Of a stretch of 64,000 nt of DNA, positions 15,401 through 27,341 are shown in pieces. The notes under the pieces were generated by a model. That model had not been told where the DNA came from and did no database searches. It saw only the letters and a program-made list of their open reading frames with translations. Both the position numbers and the translations under genes were made by a program. Within the stretch, counting starts at the first letter, position 1. Each line of letters starts with the position of its first letter. Location: assembly GCA_012932865.1 (NCBI GenBank), contig SAXG01000074.1, positions 62,001 to 126,000 of the forward strand, written 5' to 3'. Source of the stretch: Amylostereum areolatum (lineage: Eukaryota > Basidiomycota > Agaricomycetes > Russulales > Stereaceae).

Positions 15401-15871
15401 ATCTTTGCGAAGGGGGAGGGGGCGGAGGTGAAGAGCCACGCGCACGGGGAGGCGAGGGTGGAGGAGGCGGAGGGTAAGGTCGTGAAGGCGGTCAGCGCGG
15501 TGGGCGCGGGAGAGCCGGCGCCGGCGGGTGCTGCTGCTGCGGCCCCTGTTGTGGAGAGCGCCGAGAACAAGCCTGAGGTCGCGAAGGGGGAGCAGGATCC
15601 TCCTTCCGGTGCGCACGTTGCTGACGCGCTGGCGGCGGCGGCATCGCGGCTGGAGGGGGAGGATGAGGCGGTTGAGGCGCAAGCGGGCGAGGGCGAGAAG
15701 GGGTCCTCAGAGGGGGCAGGGGAAGGAGCGAAGGCTTCTGCTGTACCGGACGTACCCGCGACGGGCGAGGAGGAGAAGACAAAACATGTTGCGCCCGAGG
15801 GGCCGAAGGACGAGGAGGAGATGCATGCGGACGAGGTGCGGCAGGAACTGTTCCCGAAAGTCGAGGGGTGA
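12490..15871 (+). CDS. Protein O-mannosyltransferase, Pmt1 subfamily
   Basis: Nine exons: 12490..12758, 12814..12966, 13022..13623, 13680..13775, 13834..14328, 14382..14539, 14591..14738, 14797..15118, 15187..15871; 975 residues. This ER membrane enzyme transfers mannose from dolichyl-phosphate mannose to Ser/Thr of secretory proteins. A cytosolic N-terminus precedes the first membrane segment (LLIVIVLVAAAVRLF). The first lumenal loop has the conserved acidic pair in FDEVHFGKF (about 91), followed by several membrane spans, a MIR region (about 342-510: GGYLHSH, QQITLYPHMDENNDW, WGFEQQEVTC) and a C-terminal membrane bundle (YFPFFLMRRQLFLHHYLPAL). The MIR wording fits Pmt1 better than Pmt2 or Pmt4. 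Unusual is a roughly 200-residue Ala/Glu/Pro-rich acidic tail after about residue 775. Pmt1 proteins usually work as heterodimers with a Pmt2 partner, which is not seen here. Confidence 0.93.
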
Positions 15872-16158
15872 GGAAAGGCGGGAGAGGTTCGAGGGGCGGA
15901 CATTGCGGAGGGCTTGTTTGTTGTTCGTGTGTACTGTTATCCTGTCCGAGTCCCGTGTCTCTTTTGCATAATTTACTTGTTCGCGCGCTGTCGGGTCCTG
16001 AGGCCTGACGCCGTCTAAGCTCCCAACTCATGTGCTCTATGTGCTCGGCATGGTTGTGCGGTGAAGTTGATATACATAATACATACATCATAGTACGGCG
16101 GGGATGTGTATGCGTATCTTACTACTTATACGATGCGCAAAGAACACGATTGCGACCT

Positions 16159-18561
16159 TCACCTCCTCGCGATCTCTATGAATCGCTCCGACCACATGAT
16201 ACCGGTAATACACGACTGCAAAAGATCGTCAGCGCTTGGTAAGGCAGGTTTCAAGCCAACAAGTAGGGCGGACGCGCTTACTTACGTGCAAGTACCAGTC
16301 TTCGCGGTCCACGAACACGGGTAGCGCATCCACCCGCGCGGCCAGCGGTACGCACAGTCGCTGAGGAAAAGTCGGTAACAATATTCAGCACCTCCTCGAG
16401 GTTGGTGTAAAGCGTGCTGCACTGACATGCGGAACGAGAGTATGTTGGTCTTTGACGTGCAACCCCGTGGGCGCCAGCGCGCGTCGGAACCCGTCGCCGT
16501 GCTTGGCGATATACGTTCGGAACGCCTTGGAGTTTTCGTGCCCGGCGCCCACGACGTCCATGTACGCCGCCATCTTCGCCATCGTGAGCCTAGCGTTCTT
16601 CGCCATCCCGTTCTGGTCTTCGATCTGAAGCAACTGATCAACGGCCGGCCGCCGACAATACATGCGAAAAGCAGCAGGGGGCGGAGGGGGGGGGGGGGGA
16701 CAAGTAGTCAGAATCAGGCGGGGGGCAAAAAGGACGCACTTTCCCCTCCTTTTGCATCTGCTGCAGGATGGCGGACGCTGCGGGGCCGGCGGGAACCGCG
16801 CCGTCCACGCGCCGGAACCAGTTGAGAAGATACCCCACGAGCGTCGCGTGCCGCGTGTGGGCGAGGAGCGGGCCCCATTCAGCGACGACGCGCTCGAGAC
16901 CGACGTACTCGATGTCAAAGATGTTCGACACGTCCACGCGCGCGAAGCGGTGCGCCGGCGCGAGCCCGTACGGCGCGAGGCGCGCGGAGCGGAGCTGCGC
17001 GGCGAGCGCGAGCGCGTCCGTGTTGAAGAGCTTGAACGAGATGCGAAAGCGCGCGAGGCGCGCGGCAAAGTCGTGCAGCTGGCGGTAGACGTACGCGTAG
17101 AGGCATCCGTGGATGTCCGCCCGATGGATCCCGCGCGCGCGCCCTTCTGCCATGACGGACAGAATCCTTCGACAAGGGGCCCGGGCCCCGCTCCTCGGTC
17201 AGCGCCTGCGAATGAGGGAACTAAGCGAGGTTGAACGCACTCCCAGGAGTCCAGCGGGTTCGCGCCGTCGAATTGGAGCCATCGCCCCTGCGGGGTGAAG
17301 AGGTGGCGGTTCGGGGCCGTGAAATGGGAGCGAGGGGAGCCGAAGGGGAGAAGGATGCCCGACGTCCTGAAGTCGAGGAAAGAGAGGCGGTGCGCGGGCT
17401 CCAGCGTTGTGAGGTAACGATGCATGATGTCCCTGCGGGAAGGCGCGAAGCTGGGCCGGAAGGGGACGCATGGCCAGGGCCGTGAGCGTTTGCGTACGGG
17501 ATCTACACAGAGCGTACGAAACCGTACCGGACTCGCTGGATTTCTCGTTTGATGTCCTCGTACGTCAGGCTTGAAGAGGCGGCCGACATGATCCTACAGA
17601 AATCGGGGTCGAGCTTGCCTTGGAGAGTCGATCGTTGAGAAAGGTGGAGGTCGAGATGGCCATCTTTGCCACTTGTCATGATTTTTTGCTCATGGGAGGA
17701 CACCCGGGCGTCGTACGCGGGCGGAAGGAAACACGAGTACCACAGGTGCAGCGCGATCCGCGCCGCTTCTTGCTTATCCTGCTCTCCTCCGAGGATGCTC
17801 AGGATGAGAGCGTTGCGGAAGGAAAGGATGGGGTCGCGGTCGTTGAGCACCACGGTCAGTTCTCCGGTGTAGGTCTCTGGAAGACCGTTGATGGTGACGA
17901 TGACATTGCGGAGGTCGCCCGACGCTGCGAACGAAGATGCACCAGGATTCAAACCTGTCGATATAGGCAACGAAGAGGAGGGTCCGCACCGACAAACGCC
18001 ACGGATAGATCTCCTCGAACATCGCCTTCGTTCCGCTCCAGGTTCAATACGTCCATGGCGGGCACGTTCCCCCACCTGGAAAAGTCCATTTGTTATTGAA
18101 CGTGTTGTGGGTCCGATGAGTGGACGACTTCTTGACTCACAACGACGTCCCCTTCCCCAGCGGGCTCGGGTCGTGCACTTTACTCTCCTCATCGAAAGAA
18201 AAAAAGTCGGGCATTCGGAGATTGGTGGTCCAATCCGGCGTCCAGTCGGGGTTGTTGAAGACGCTCTTGCATGCTAGAGATTGGAGGTGAGCGCTTGAGC
18301 CTTCGCAGTGGACCCGGACACGCGCCCAGTGCTCGAACGTACTTTGCTTGTGGGCGATCCAGTGCTGCTTCTGGCAGACCTGAATGGAGGAAAGCCGACG
18401 TGAGTGCCGGGCAGACGGATGGGAAATGTGGTAGAGCGGTAACGCACGGTAGAGCAGTATCGCGCGAGTTTGCAGGCCGTGCAAACTCGGGTGCCTACCT
18501 CTGTACATCCTGGAGCCTCGCGGCTCTCCTCTCGGACGTTGGCGCACGGTGTAAAGCACAT
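16159..18561 (-). CDS. MYND zinc-finger / DUF4470 protein
   Basis: Ten exons on the minus strand: 18448..18561, 18343..18379, 18141..18273, 17990..18075, 17528..17924, 17241..17432, 16740..17193, 16427..16633, 16286..16360, 16159..16215; 583 residues. The N-terminus holds a MYND-type finger split by an intron (C..C then CTACKLARYCST, joined to VCQKQHWIAHK). Next comes the DUF4470 signature WGNVPAMDVLNLERNEGD with SGDLRNVIVTINGLPETY and a helical C-terminal region ending in SCITGIMWSERF. MYND fingers bind proline-rich peptides; the biochemical role of the fungal DUF4470 family is unknown. The splice before 17193 uses a weak acceptor (ccgag) because the nearer cag would bring a stop into frame, so that border is the least certain. 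It is convergent with the mannosyltransferase gene, 287 bases apart. Confidence 0.85.
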
Positions 18562-19344
18562 ATACCTGCGGAAGTCAAAGGGAAAGGAAGATGGAGGGGG
18601 AGCGCCGGGACGCGGGGAGACGATGGTCGACGAAGGATACTTATGCCACCGCGGGCTTTCCTAGGATAATGACGGCTGGATCCTCAAGTGACAAGTAGAC
18701 TTCGGTCATGGGGACTGAGAGAGATCGTGGAAGACAGCGTGGAATCGTATCCGTGTATGTGGAAGATGAAAGAGGAAAGCGAAAGTTGAGAACAGGGTGA
18801 GCGTGCCATAGATGGGGAGAATCTCGAACCGGTGTTCACTGAGCCGCAGTCAAAAATGGCTCTTTAAGGAGAGAGCGTGGACGGGATAAGTTGACGACGA
18901 CGGGGACGACGGGGAATGCAGGACTGATTATCGAGGCCTCGGAAGCAACTTGCCGTGGTGAGAGAACTTCAAGTTGGAGAGAACTATGGGTCGGAGTTCT
19001 CAACCGTTGGTGGAGTAATCCGGATACTTTATCCACCAAAAGCGTTCAAAGACTCGAGCGGTTCAAATGAGAATGTTCTCACTGCTCAGTAGCATTTCCA
19101 CATCTGAAGCTGTTGGTATGTATGGCCCAGACTCCAGTGGCCTCGGAGTCGGAATATTATCGCACAGCACGTTCTCTGCCTTATCCTGTTGCCAGATAAG
19201 ATTCGTATGGGACGTAACACAATGGTGGACGCTCACCACGTCGATTCGTATCAGGATATCTCCCGTCAATATATGATGTTAGACGGAGGTGGATATGAGA
19301 GTCAAATGGGAGTCGGAGAGAGACGGGTTCGATACAAGAGACTG
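18562..19344. other. Intergenic, upstream of MYND gene
   Basis: No gene seen. It separates the start of the minus-strand MYND/DUF4470 gene from the duplicated kinase-gene segment and may contain the former's promoter. Confidence 0.45.
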
Positions 19345-20440
19345 AACGTTTGTATCCGTGGGAATCGTCATTTTGAAGCCGCCTACCTTGGTCAGCTTTG
19401 CCTTCGCTCAAACCAATTGAACCCCCTTCCTTCGGCCTGGACACGCTCTCGATGCTCTTACAGCAGTGTGCCTACTTGGTGCCCATGCATCTCCCGCTGC
19501 AGTGTTCGGTACCAATGGCCTCGCTTAGGCGCCCAACCCTGTGAGCTGGGCTGTTCGGAGCCGTACTTAAAGCCCTCGTCGTGGGGCACGGCGACGTCGA
19601 CCGCATCACCTCTCGACTCTCTTTCTCCGACTGGGTACATTCCCCAGGTAAGAACATAGTCCACATTCTATGCGGAATACTCAGCCAGTCGACCTCACGA
19701 CCATAGTACCTCTACATCAGCTCGCGATGGTCACCACTTTTGATCTCACCGGCGAAATCGGCACCCAGACCCAGACCGCGGTCCCTCCCCCTCGCACCGA
19801 ACCCACCCTCCCAACCTTGGACTGCAACGTCGACAACGGCAAAGCGCATCTCATTGTGAGGATGAAGGACGGTTCGGCCGAGCAGCCACTCAGCTCCCTC
19901 CATGGACCAATCAACCCCACCACGGACCCAGGCAACCGCGATCCACACGCCTTTCTCCCCCTCCTGGCCTCCTTCCTGCCCCTCGGATCCCACCCCATCC
20001 TCGACTTGTCTTCCAAGCATTCACAACTCAAGCCGGCCACGCCCACGTCCCCAACGGCAACTGCCCAGCCTCCCGCAAACGCACCGGATGGAAGGCGCCC
20101 CAACAAGATATCTATAAGGGCCGTCGCGGAGGAGAGCAGGGCGCGTGCGGCTTCGACACGATCTGGGGAGGGCGCGGCTACGGCTCGCAATTCCTCGTCG
20201 AGGCGGAGGAGCACAAAGCTATGGGGCACAACCGCTGACGAAGGAACCCACACCCGGGAGAACAACTCCCTCGATCCCCCTCCCGCCCCCTTCGAATGGG
20301 TCCGAGACGAGTAAATTTTCGCAATTCCGCCCGACCCTCCCTCCGAAGACTTCCTGCCCAAGCACTTCTCGGCAGGGCTTTGCAGGCGAACTGCGTGGAC
20401 ACGCGTGTCTCGGACTCCCTCCAGACGGCCTCTGTAGTTG
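19345..20440 (+). pseudogene. Internally deleted BCK1-like MAPKKK gene copy
   Basis: From about 19345 this matches, in inverted orientation, the upstream and N-terminal part of the gene at 43339..45045: MRNTQP start, DLTGEIGTQTQT, IRAVAEESRARAAST, RRRSTKLWGTTADE. The match stops just after PFEWVRDE at about 20312, where the kinase domain would begin, and TAA follows at once. From about 20330 the DNA again matches the 3' end of the kinase gene (cctccctccgaagacttcct, then gcgaactgcgtggacacgcg). So nearly the whole kinase domain is missing, plus the last intron with some adjoining exon. The 5' leader including the intron-like tract is kept, so it is not a retrocopy. A protein of up to 214 residues with only the non-catalytic N-terminus could still be made. 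Confidence 0.8.
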
Positions 20441-20958
20441 TAGTTGTTAGTTGGTATTGCAGCGGCCAGATACTTACCTGGACATCTGTTCCAGCATCTT
20501 CTTTCCTCCTGTTCTCATTTTCACGTCTTCCTTGTCTCCGTACGCGTTTTCGCACAGTCTTTGTTGGCCATCGGACATGTTATTCAATCCAATGAATCCA
20601 TGACCATTGCACTCGTGCCGTTGTTTGAGTTTCGCTCTTGGCTGTTCTACCTTATTACCACGCTTCGCTTGAACACAAGTGCTTTCCCTGCCGCCCGAGG
20701 TGCTCGAATCTGCTCAGTGCTGAGTCTGCTCGTCCACCACCATCACCCACCCAGTTGCCGTAACTTGAGAATACACGTGACGTCAAGCGACCGTACGGCC
20801 GGACGACGGAAACGAATCCCAGGCTGTTAACCACCATCACGCCGTTGGCTACCCTTGGCCTACTTCCTTCGTCCCCTTCGTTTGATGCTCTCGCGTCCCC
20901 GACCTTCCCTTTGAATTCCTAACCTACCCCGCAACTTTTAATCCGACTTTTGAACGCC
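20441..20958. other. Upstream region of SH3/RA gene
   Basis: About 520 bases with no gene. The last 130 bases are pyrimidine-rich (cttcgtccccttcgtttgat and similar), consistent with a transcription start and leader for the gene beginning at 20959. Confidence 0.45.
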
Positions 20959-22282
20959 ATGGACCCCCGCAGAGGCGTCGTCCAACGGCAAGACACGTTC
21001 GACCTCCGCGACCAAATCATCACGGACGACACGCACCTCGGCCAGGGCCACGGCGAGGCCTACCCCTCCGATGAAGAACACTCCGTCCTGGAAGACGATT
21101 CGGACGGAGAGGACCGCGACGCGGACTACGGCGACGAGGACGACCGCTCGTCCTCCCTGTCCATCCCGAACGAGTCGATCGACTTCGACCTCGTGTATTC
21201 CCTCCACAGCTTCGCGGCGACGGTGGAGGGACAGGCCAGCGTCGTCAAGGGTGACAGCCTCGTGCTCATGGACGACAGCAACAGCTACTGGTGGCTCGTG
21301 CGCGTGCTCAAGACGCAGGAGATTGGGTACATCCCCGCGGAGAACATCGAGACGCCGTTTGAGAGGCTCGCGCGGCTGAATAAGCACCGCAACGTCGACG
21401 TGAGTCCTCGTTTTTTTCTGAATCTCGAGACGGGCACGGGACGGGCGTGGACGCGAGGGGCGCGACGAGGACAACGTGGGTTGGGCGCTTAGTGGATGGA
21501 ACACAAATTGGGGACGGGATACGTCGCAATCATGGCCGTGTGCCATTGGGGATCGGAGTATCGAAACACGCTCGTCATGTCTACATGGCAGCGTGTCTCT
21601 CCGAGCTGCTCTCCTTCGAGGTATCACTGCGACCAGCGACAACGCCCTGGCCCTGTTCCGCACTTTTCTGCTCGCCGACTCTCCACGGCCAACATACCCC
21701 AACCCCGATGCGCTTCATTCCCCTCGATTTCCCTCCTCGGTTTGCCTGCATGAACGCGTCGCTGACCCAGACCCGCAGCTCGCCTCCGCCACCCAAGCCG
21801 AAATGCAGAACGGACTGCAAGAATCCAAGGACCGTTTCCGCAACAACATGACCTCCCGCGCCGGGTCCCAGCACTCACCGTCCCCGACGCCCGGCGCGCC
21901 GGGCGACGCTCGCAGCGCAGCGGCCGCCGCGGCGCGCCGCCAAGTGCGCTCCGTCATCTTCACCGCCGCGCTCGACGTCCATCGGTATCCGCCCGCGGTG
22001 TGGCACGACGACGAAGAGGACGACGACGACGACGAGTGGGACGTGGGCCGATACATGGCCGAGGACCCCTCGCTGGCGGAGGACTACGGGTCGGTGCACC
22101 AGGACAACCACTCCGACGAGATGAGCTGGGAGGAATCCATCCCCGACCCGGCGCAAGCGAGACAGATGGCGGCCGCTGTGGCCGCTCAAGCCAACATCGC
22201 GGAGGAGCAGCGCTTGTTGGAGCAGCAACACCAGGAACAGCAGCGGCTCAGACAGGTGGAGAATCAGCGCGAGGCGATGGTC

Positions 22283-22314
<32 letters not shown>

Positions 22315-25300
22315 GCAGCAGCAGCAACAGTATCAGCAGCAGCAACAGCAACAACAACAACAGCAGCAGCAGCAGCAGCAGCCACAACAGCCACAACAGC
22401 AGCACCTAGGCCAGCAAATTCCCGCGCTCTCTATCCACAAGGCAGAGTCCCGCGAACGCTTGAACTCATCCCAGGAGAGCGTCTCTCAACCCTCACCCAA
22501 GTCCCTCGATCCCGCCACCGTAGTAGAAACCAAGAAGATCAGCGTCACGCCTACCATTGCGCGGGAGGGCGCCGGGGCCCAGCCACCGCAGAATGCGGGA
22601 CCGCTCCTCCCGAGCACGATCATGCAGCGCCAGGAGGAGGAGAGAAAGCGCACGCGGGAGGAGATCGAGGCGCTCGAAAATGATGCACGCAAACGCAGCA
22701 AGGGCACGACCTCCCCGGCCTCGGCGCGCAGCGGCGGGCCCGCGAAGCTACGCAAGGAGGCTCCCGTCGAGGACGACAGCGGGAAGAAGAGCAAGCCTGG
22801 AGGACTGTTCGGCGGGCTGTTTGGCAGGAGGAACAAGCACAAGGAGAAGGGCGTGTCGGGCTCGATCTCGGACTCACCCCAGGACTCCCGCAGCTCGGAG
22901 GAATCGGGCAGGTCGAGCAACCTGACGGACGTGCGTGCGGCCCAGCAGCAGCCACAGCAGCCGACGACGCCTCCACATGGGGCGGCGGCGGCGGAGATGG
23001 CGGGAAGCGTCAGCCAGTCACCGGTGTCGCAGCACGCATTGCAGCTACGGAACCGCGACAAGGAGCACCAGGCGCTGTATCAACAATACCTCAACCGCTC
23101 GCCTGCGTCCCCGCCGGAGATGCAACCGTCGTTTGGCTTGCAGTCTGCGTCGGCGCTTGCGCCCGGTGCATTGTCGTTCAGCTCGTCGACGTCGTCCTCC
23201 TTGAGCCCGCCGACGGAGGGCCGCCGCCCCCGTCCGGGCTCGCTTGTGTTAACCCCGAACAACGTCGACGGACAGGGCGTGGGCGTCCCCGAGCTCAGCG
23301 TCATTCGCGTGTTCGCGGGCAAGAAGCTGCAGACGGAGGCCACGTTCAAAACGGTGCTGCTCAACTCGTCGACGACCGCGTCCGACCTCGTGCGCCAGGC
23401 GATCCAGCGCTTCCGGCTGCCCGCGGGCGAGGACGCGAACGACTACTATCTGACGGTCAAGCAGCTCGAGGGCTCGTCCGCGGTGCTGCGCGCGGAAGAG
23501 AACCCGTTGGTGGTGTTCGAGACGCTGGTCGAGGCCGCGCTGGAGCTGCCGAAAGTGAAGCGGAGCAGCGTGGGCAGCATCAGCTCGATCGCGAGCAACC
23601 TGTCGATGCATCCCGCGATCAAGAAGCTGCCGATGAACGACTTCACGGACGACTCCGCGGTCAAGTTCTACCTCAACCGCAAGGGCGAGAACGTCGGAGA
23701 CGAGAGCGCCACCACGGACGAGGGCGATTTGACGCTCATGGCGGAGTCCGTGCTGGACGAGCCGACGGGGGCGTCGTCGCCCAGGTCGAACCAGCATCTG
23801 AGCGTGAACGTGCACAGCAATGCGGGGGTGGCCCAGGAGCGGTTCACGTCTCCGTCGTTCCGGTTCGCGCTGAAGTTGGTGATATACCCCGACGACCTTC
23901 CGGAAGACATGGTGTTCGACCCGCTCACGGAGGCCATCGTGTTCAAAAACACCCTGCGGGACAGGGCGCAGAACGCCGGGACGAACCCGGGGATCTCGCT
24001 GGCTTACAGGAGGAAGGTGTTCGTTTTCCCCAAGAATATCACGGTGGCGGAGGTGATCGAGATCGGGTTGGAGAGGTTTGGGATCTCTGAGGGCGTGGTC
24101 GACGGTGGGGACGAGGTCGAGGATAAGGCGACCAAGAGAAGGAGCACGACGCGGGTGCGGTACGCTCTTCATTGTAATCTCGATGGAAAAGGTACGGCGT
24201 CGTCCGTTTGTGGCTCCCGTGGGGTGGGAACTTACGTTCCGTTTTTCGTGCAGAGCGGGAGCTTTCGCCGTCGAGCAAGATCATCGATGCGTACCCTCGA
24301 CCTCCCTCCTACCGTGCCGTGGAGCGCAAGTTCAACGACAACAAGCGTCGCTCGATCGACTCGATGCAACTCCTGGGCAACGCCGAGGACGTCAGCCCCG
24401 ACGACCCCGTCTTCATCCTCCGCAGAGCGGTCACCTACCGCGCATCCTCCCGAGGCCACAGGCTGTCTGCCCCCTTGGACGAGATCGCGCTCCAGAAACT
24501 CCATCGGGAATCCAGCTCCAGCACCGGCACCGTCGACGACCCCAAGCAACGGCACATGTCCAAGCAAGAGCTCATCGCCGCCCAGCGCGAGGCCTCGCGA
24601 GCCAACCAGCGTGCGATGCTCTCCGCCCAAACCAACTCCATGCGCGGCGTGGACGTGCTTCTCCCCGGCAACGCGCGCCTGCGGAGCTCCCGCTACGACG
24701 TGGACGACAAGATGCGGTACTCGTACGTCCAGCCCGACGGCGAGTCGTACGACATCAGCGACATCGTGGAGGAGGTGTGGCAGGGGGAGCCCGGACAGCG
24801 GAACGCGGCCCATGCAGGCCCGCGCGGCGACCTGCTCGAGGCTGCGTTGCACCGGAACAAGGACGGCTCGAGCGAGAAGCTGGACCAGGTGCTCAGCAAA
24901 ATCAAGGACGGCCGGCCGATGCAGACAACGTCCGCGACGATCGACAGCATCGCGTCGCTCTACAGCGGGGAAGAGACCGACGAGGAAGGCGCGGAGAACC
25001 GCGCGGCGACCCCGCCTGCGGCCCAAATCAACGCCCGCTCGAACCTGTCGAGAGACGGGACGGTGACGGGCACGCAGCGCGTGGCATCGCCCGCCGCGAT
25101 GGGCTCGAACTCACGGACGACGACCCCTGTCGCCTGGGACGTCCGCCGCCTGGGCGCCACCACGCCCACCACGAACGGCGGCGGCGGCGGCGGCGGCAGC
25201 AGCAGCCCCCACCTCCGCCAGCCCTCCGTCGCCTCCGTCATGTCGGACAACACCACCTCGGGCTACCGCACCGCGGTCGGTTCGCCGATGTTGTCCTCCC

Positions 25301-25655
25301 CGGCGTTGGTCTCGCGCCCGATCTCGACGCCCAAACCTCACAAACCAAAGCCGGTGCTGCCGAAGGACGACTTTGGCGTGGCGGGGATGATGGCGATTAT
25401 CGAGCTCGCAGGGCTGCAGGGGAGGAACAACGCCGTGGAGAAGGTCGATCCGGTGGACGAGTTCCTGTTCGGGCGGAAGGTGGACTTGGACGCGCTGCAC
25501 CCGCTGATCAGGGAAATTTATGCGCCCAGTTTCAAGCAGTTGGAGGAGATGGATAAGGTGCGGACTCCTGCTGCTCGCGTCCGTCCAGAGGAGAGTCGCT
25601 GACGCGCTTTGTGCAGACTCTTGATGCTCTTCTGCAAAATGCGCTCCACGCATAA
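20959..25655 (+). CDS. SH3 and Ras-associating domain scaffold protein
   Basis: Exons 20959..21399, 21779..24191, 24254..25557, 25617..25655; 1398 residues. An acidic N-terminus is followed by an SH3 domain (about 77-135: DLVYSLHSFAATVEGQ, SNSYWWLVR, IGYIPAENIE) and the strongly conserved LARLNKHRN. Then come a long disordered region with a glutamine run (about 22281-22395), a Ras-associating fold (about 652-745: SVIRVFAGKKLQTEATFKTV), and a second conserved block (FRFALKLVIYPDDLP; DGKERELSPSSKIIDAYPRP). The C-terminus (FLFGRKVDLDALHPLIREIY) is also conserved in the fungal family as I know it. SH3+RA proteins act as membrane or polarity scaffolds downstream of small GTPases; the exact partner is not shown here. 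The first intron is unusually long (379 nt) and could hide a small exon. I chose the ATG at 20959 because it follows the CT-rich leader and is the first in frame. Confidence 0.85.
22281..22395 (+). repeat. Polyglutamine-coding CAG/CAA run
   Basis: An imperfect run of CAG and CAA codons broken by single Tyr and Pro codons, inside the disordered region of the SH3/RA protein. Such runs vary in length between strains. The CAA interruptions suggest selection for the amino acid as well as slippage. Confidence 0.85.
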
Positions 25656-27341
25656 TGCGCCCGACCTTCCTCTTGGTTTAGATTGTGCTCACTATTCGGC
25701 TAACTTATTACCTCTTGCTTTATTCTTCGACTTTTCACGCTTTCGTCGTCTATGCTCCACTAGAACTTTCTCTCTTTCGCAACCGTTCGAGCTTCGGTGA
25801 CCCCCTTATACCTCTCCCCCTCTGGATATCCCGCAATTTCTGCTTGTCAAGTCTCTTACGATACGAATAGTTTTTACACGATCTTGTGTAGATCGAATAC
25901 GCGCCAGGACGCGGATAGTATTTATCTGTCTCATGCTCACAACCGCATTTCATACGCGGTCTCAGGAGACTGTGTGGATAATGGGAACGAACTCAAACCT
26001 GTAGCGATATGTGGAACGGTGAGTTGGTCGGTGTGGTAAATGAGGTGATCTACTCCCGCTCTACGGCCAGAGACAAAGGATGAGTTTGGCACACAAATCA
26101 AGCCCAGTTCGGTAAGTAGATAAAGATCTTATCTGATCAATTTCGACGTATTTCGTGCAAAATCAACCCCGATTCTTTCCACAAAGGAGTTGTCACCTTG
26201 TCGACTCTCCCGTCGTTATGGACGAGTTCGTTGTTCCCAGCCCCCTTCACACAAGGGTCTCTTCCCTAAATACCGCAGGCATTGTCTTGTCTCCTCCACT
26301 ATGTTCTTCCTCATCCTCGATTATTTTGGGGGATCCTCAGTTTTGTGCTTAGCGGCGGTCAAGTTCTGCGCACCGGTCAGTCAGTACTACTGCGTACAAG
26401 GGAGCTGCTGTCCTTGCTCGTTCTTAAAGTTCACAGCATGGACTTCTCGGACAGATGCGGTGAGACAGTAGAACTGAACACTGCCATTGTGCTTGCTTGT
26501 TTTTTTGGAGTTCGATTTTGTTCCAGAGACGTCGCCATCTGCCAGGGACTGTTAATGCTTTTGCGTCCTCCTGAACTCAGGCTCTTCCTCCCGGCTGGAG
26601 CGCCAGGGGTTGTATTCGGATCTGTGGCGGTGTCCTCTGGAAGGAATCACGGCAATTCTGTTGGCGATCTGGAAACGGTCCCGCTGCTATCCACGAGTCA
26701 GCAGTACGTCCTCGAGCTCCCTTCCGAACCTGACTCTGATCGCGAGATATGCAGGACCTGCTGGGAAATACCAGGACCGTGTGTGCTCCTTGCATTGCCT
26801 TGAATCCGTCCGCCGACCGAAGAACGAGCGATACAGCCCTCCTGCCGTCAAAAGGCATGGAAAAGCGACTTTGTTTTGCCCTCTTAGGTATCATTCACTC
26901 TCGCGGAGTGACGAAACGGGGCGAAGACACTAAACCGGAGGCATTGACATTGGGGATTTCTGTCTCGGGGCGGCGCTTCATCGATCAATTCCATTGTCCC
27001 CGCCGCCGTCCATTGTTTTTTCTCATGTCTTTGTTCCCCACGGTATCGAGGAAATTGGGGCTCCATTTTGATGCGCCCGAAAGTGGAGACAATCGCTGCC
27101 TGTATGGGAAAGCTTTGCGTTGTTGTATCGTGAGCCCATGCACACCCACACCCGATTCTGGGTAGGTTTGGGGAGGAAGAGGCGCGCGTGCCCGGGTATA
27201 TTGGTTATTTGTTCTTTTCCGCCATGTTCGTTCGTGGTTCTTTATCGATATCGGGTACACCGCCCACCCGTTGTACACCCCGACTGTATAAAAGGCGGTA
27301 GAGGGAGAACACCGACGTCAAACACCCGCTCCCAAATCCCA
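25656..27341. other. Intergenic, 1.7 kb, with promoter of zinc-finger gene
   Basis: No gene recognised. Short frames on both strands lack conserved motifs. The last 60 bases carry the TATA element described separately. Confidence 0.5.
27287..27293 (+). promoter_or_regulatory. TATA box of C2H2 gene
   Basis: TATAAAA within gactgtataaaaggcgg, 55 bases before the first in-frame ATG at 27342. This spacing supports 27342 rather than the later in-frame ATG at 27426 as the start. Confidence 0.6.

Noticed and set aside
17941..17965. tRNA-like T-arm string (ggtttgaatcc on the minus strand)
   Set aside because: No matching acceptor, D or anticodon arms; it lies in an intron of the MYND gene.
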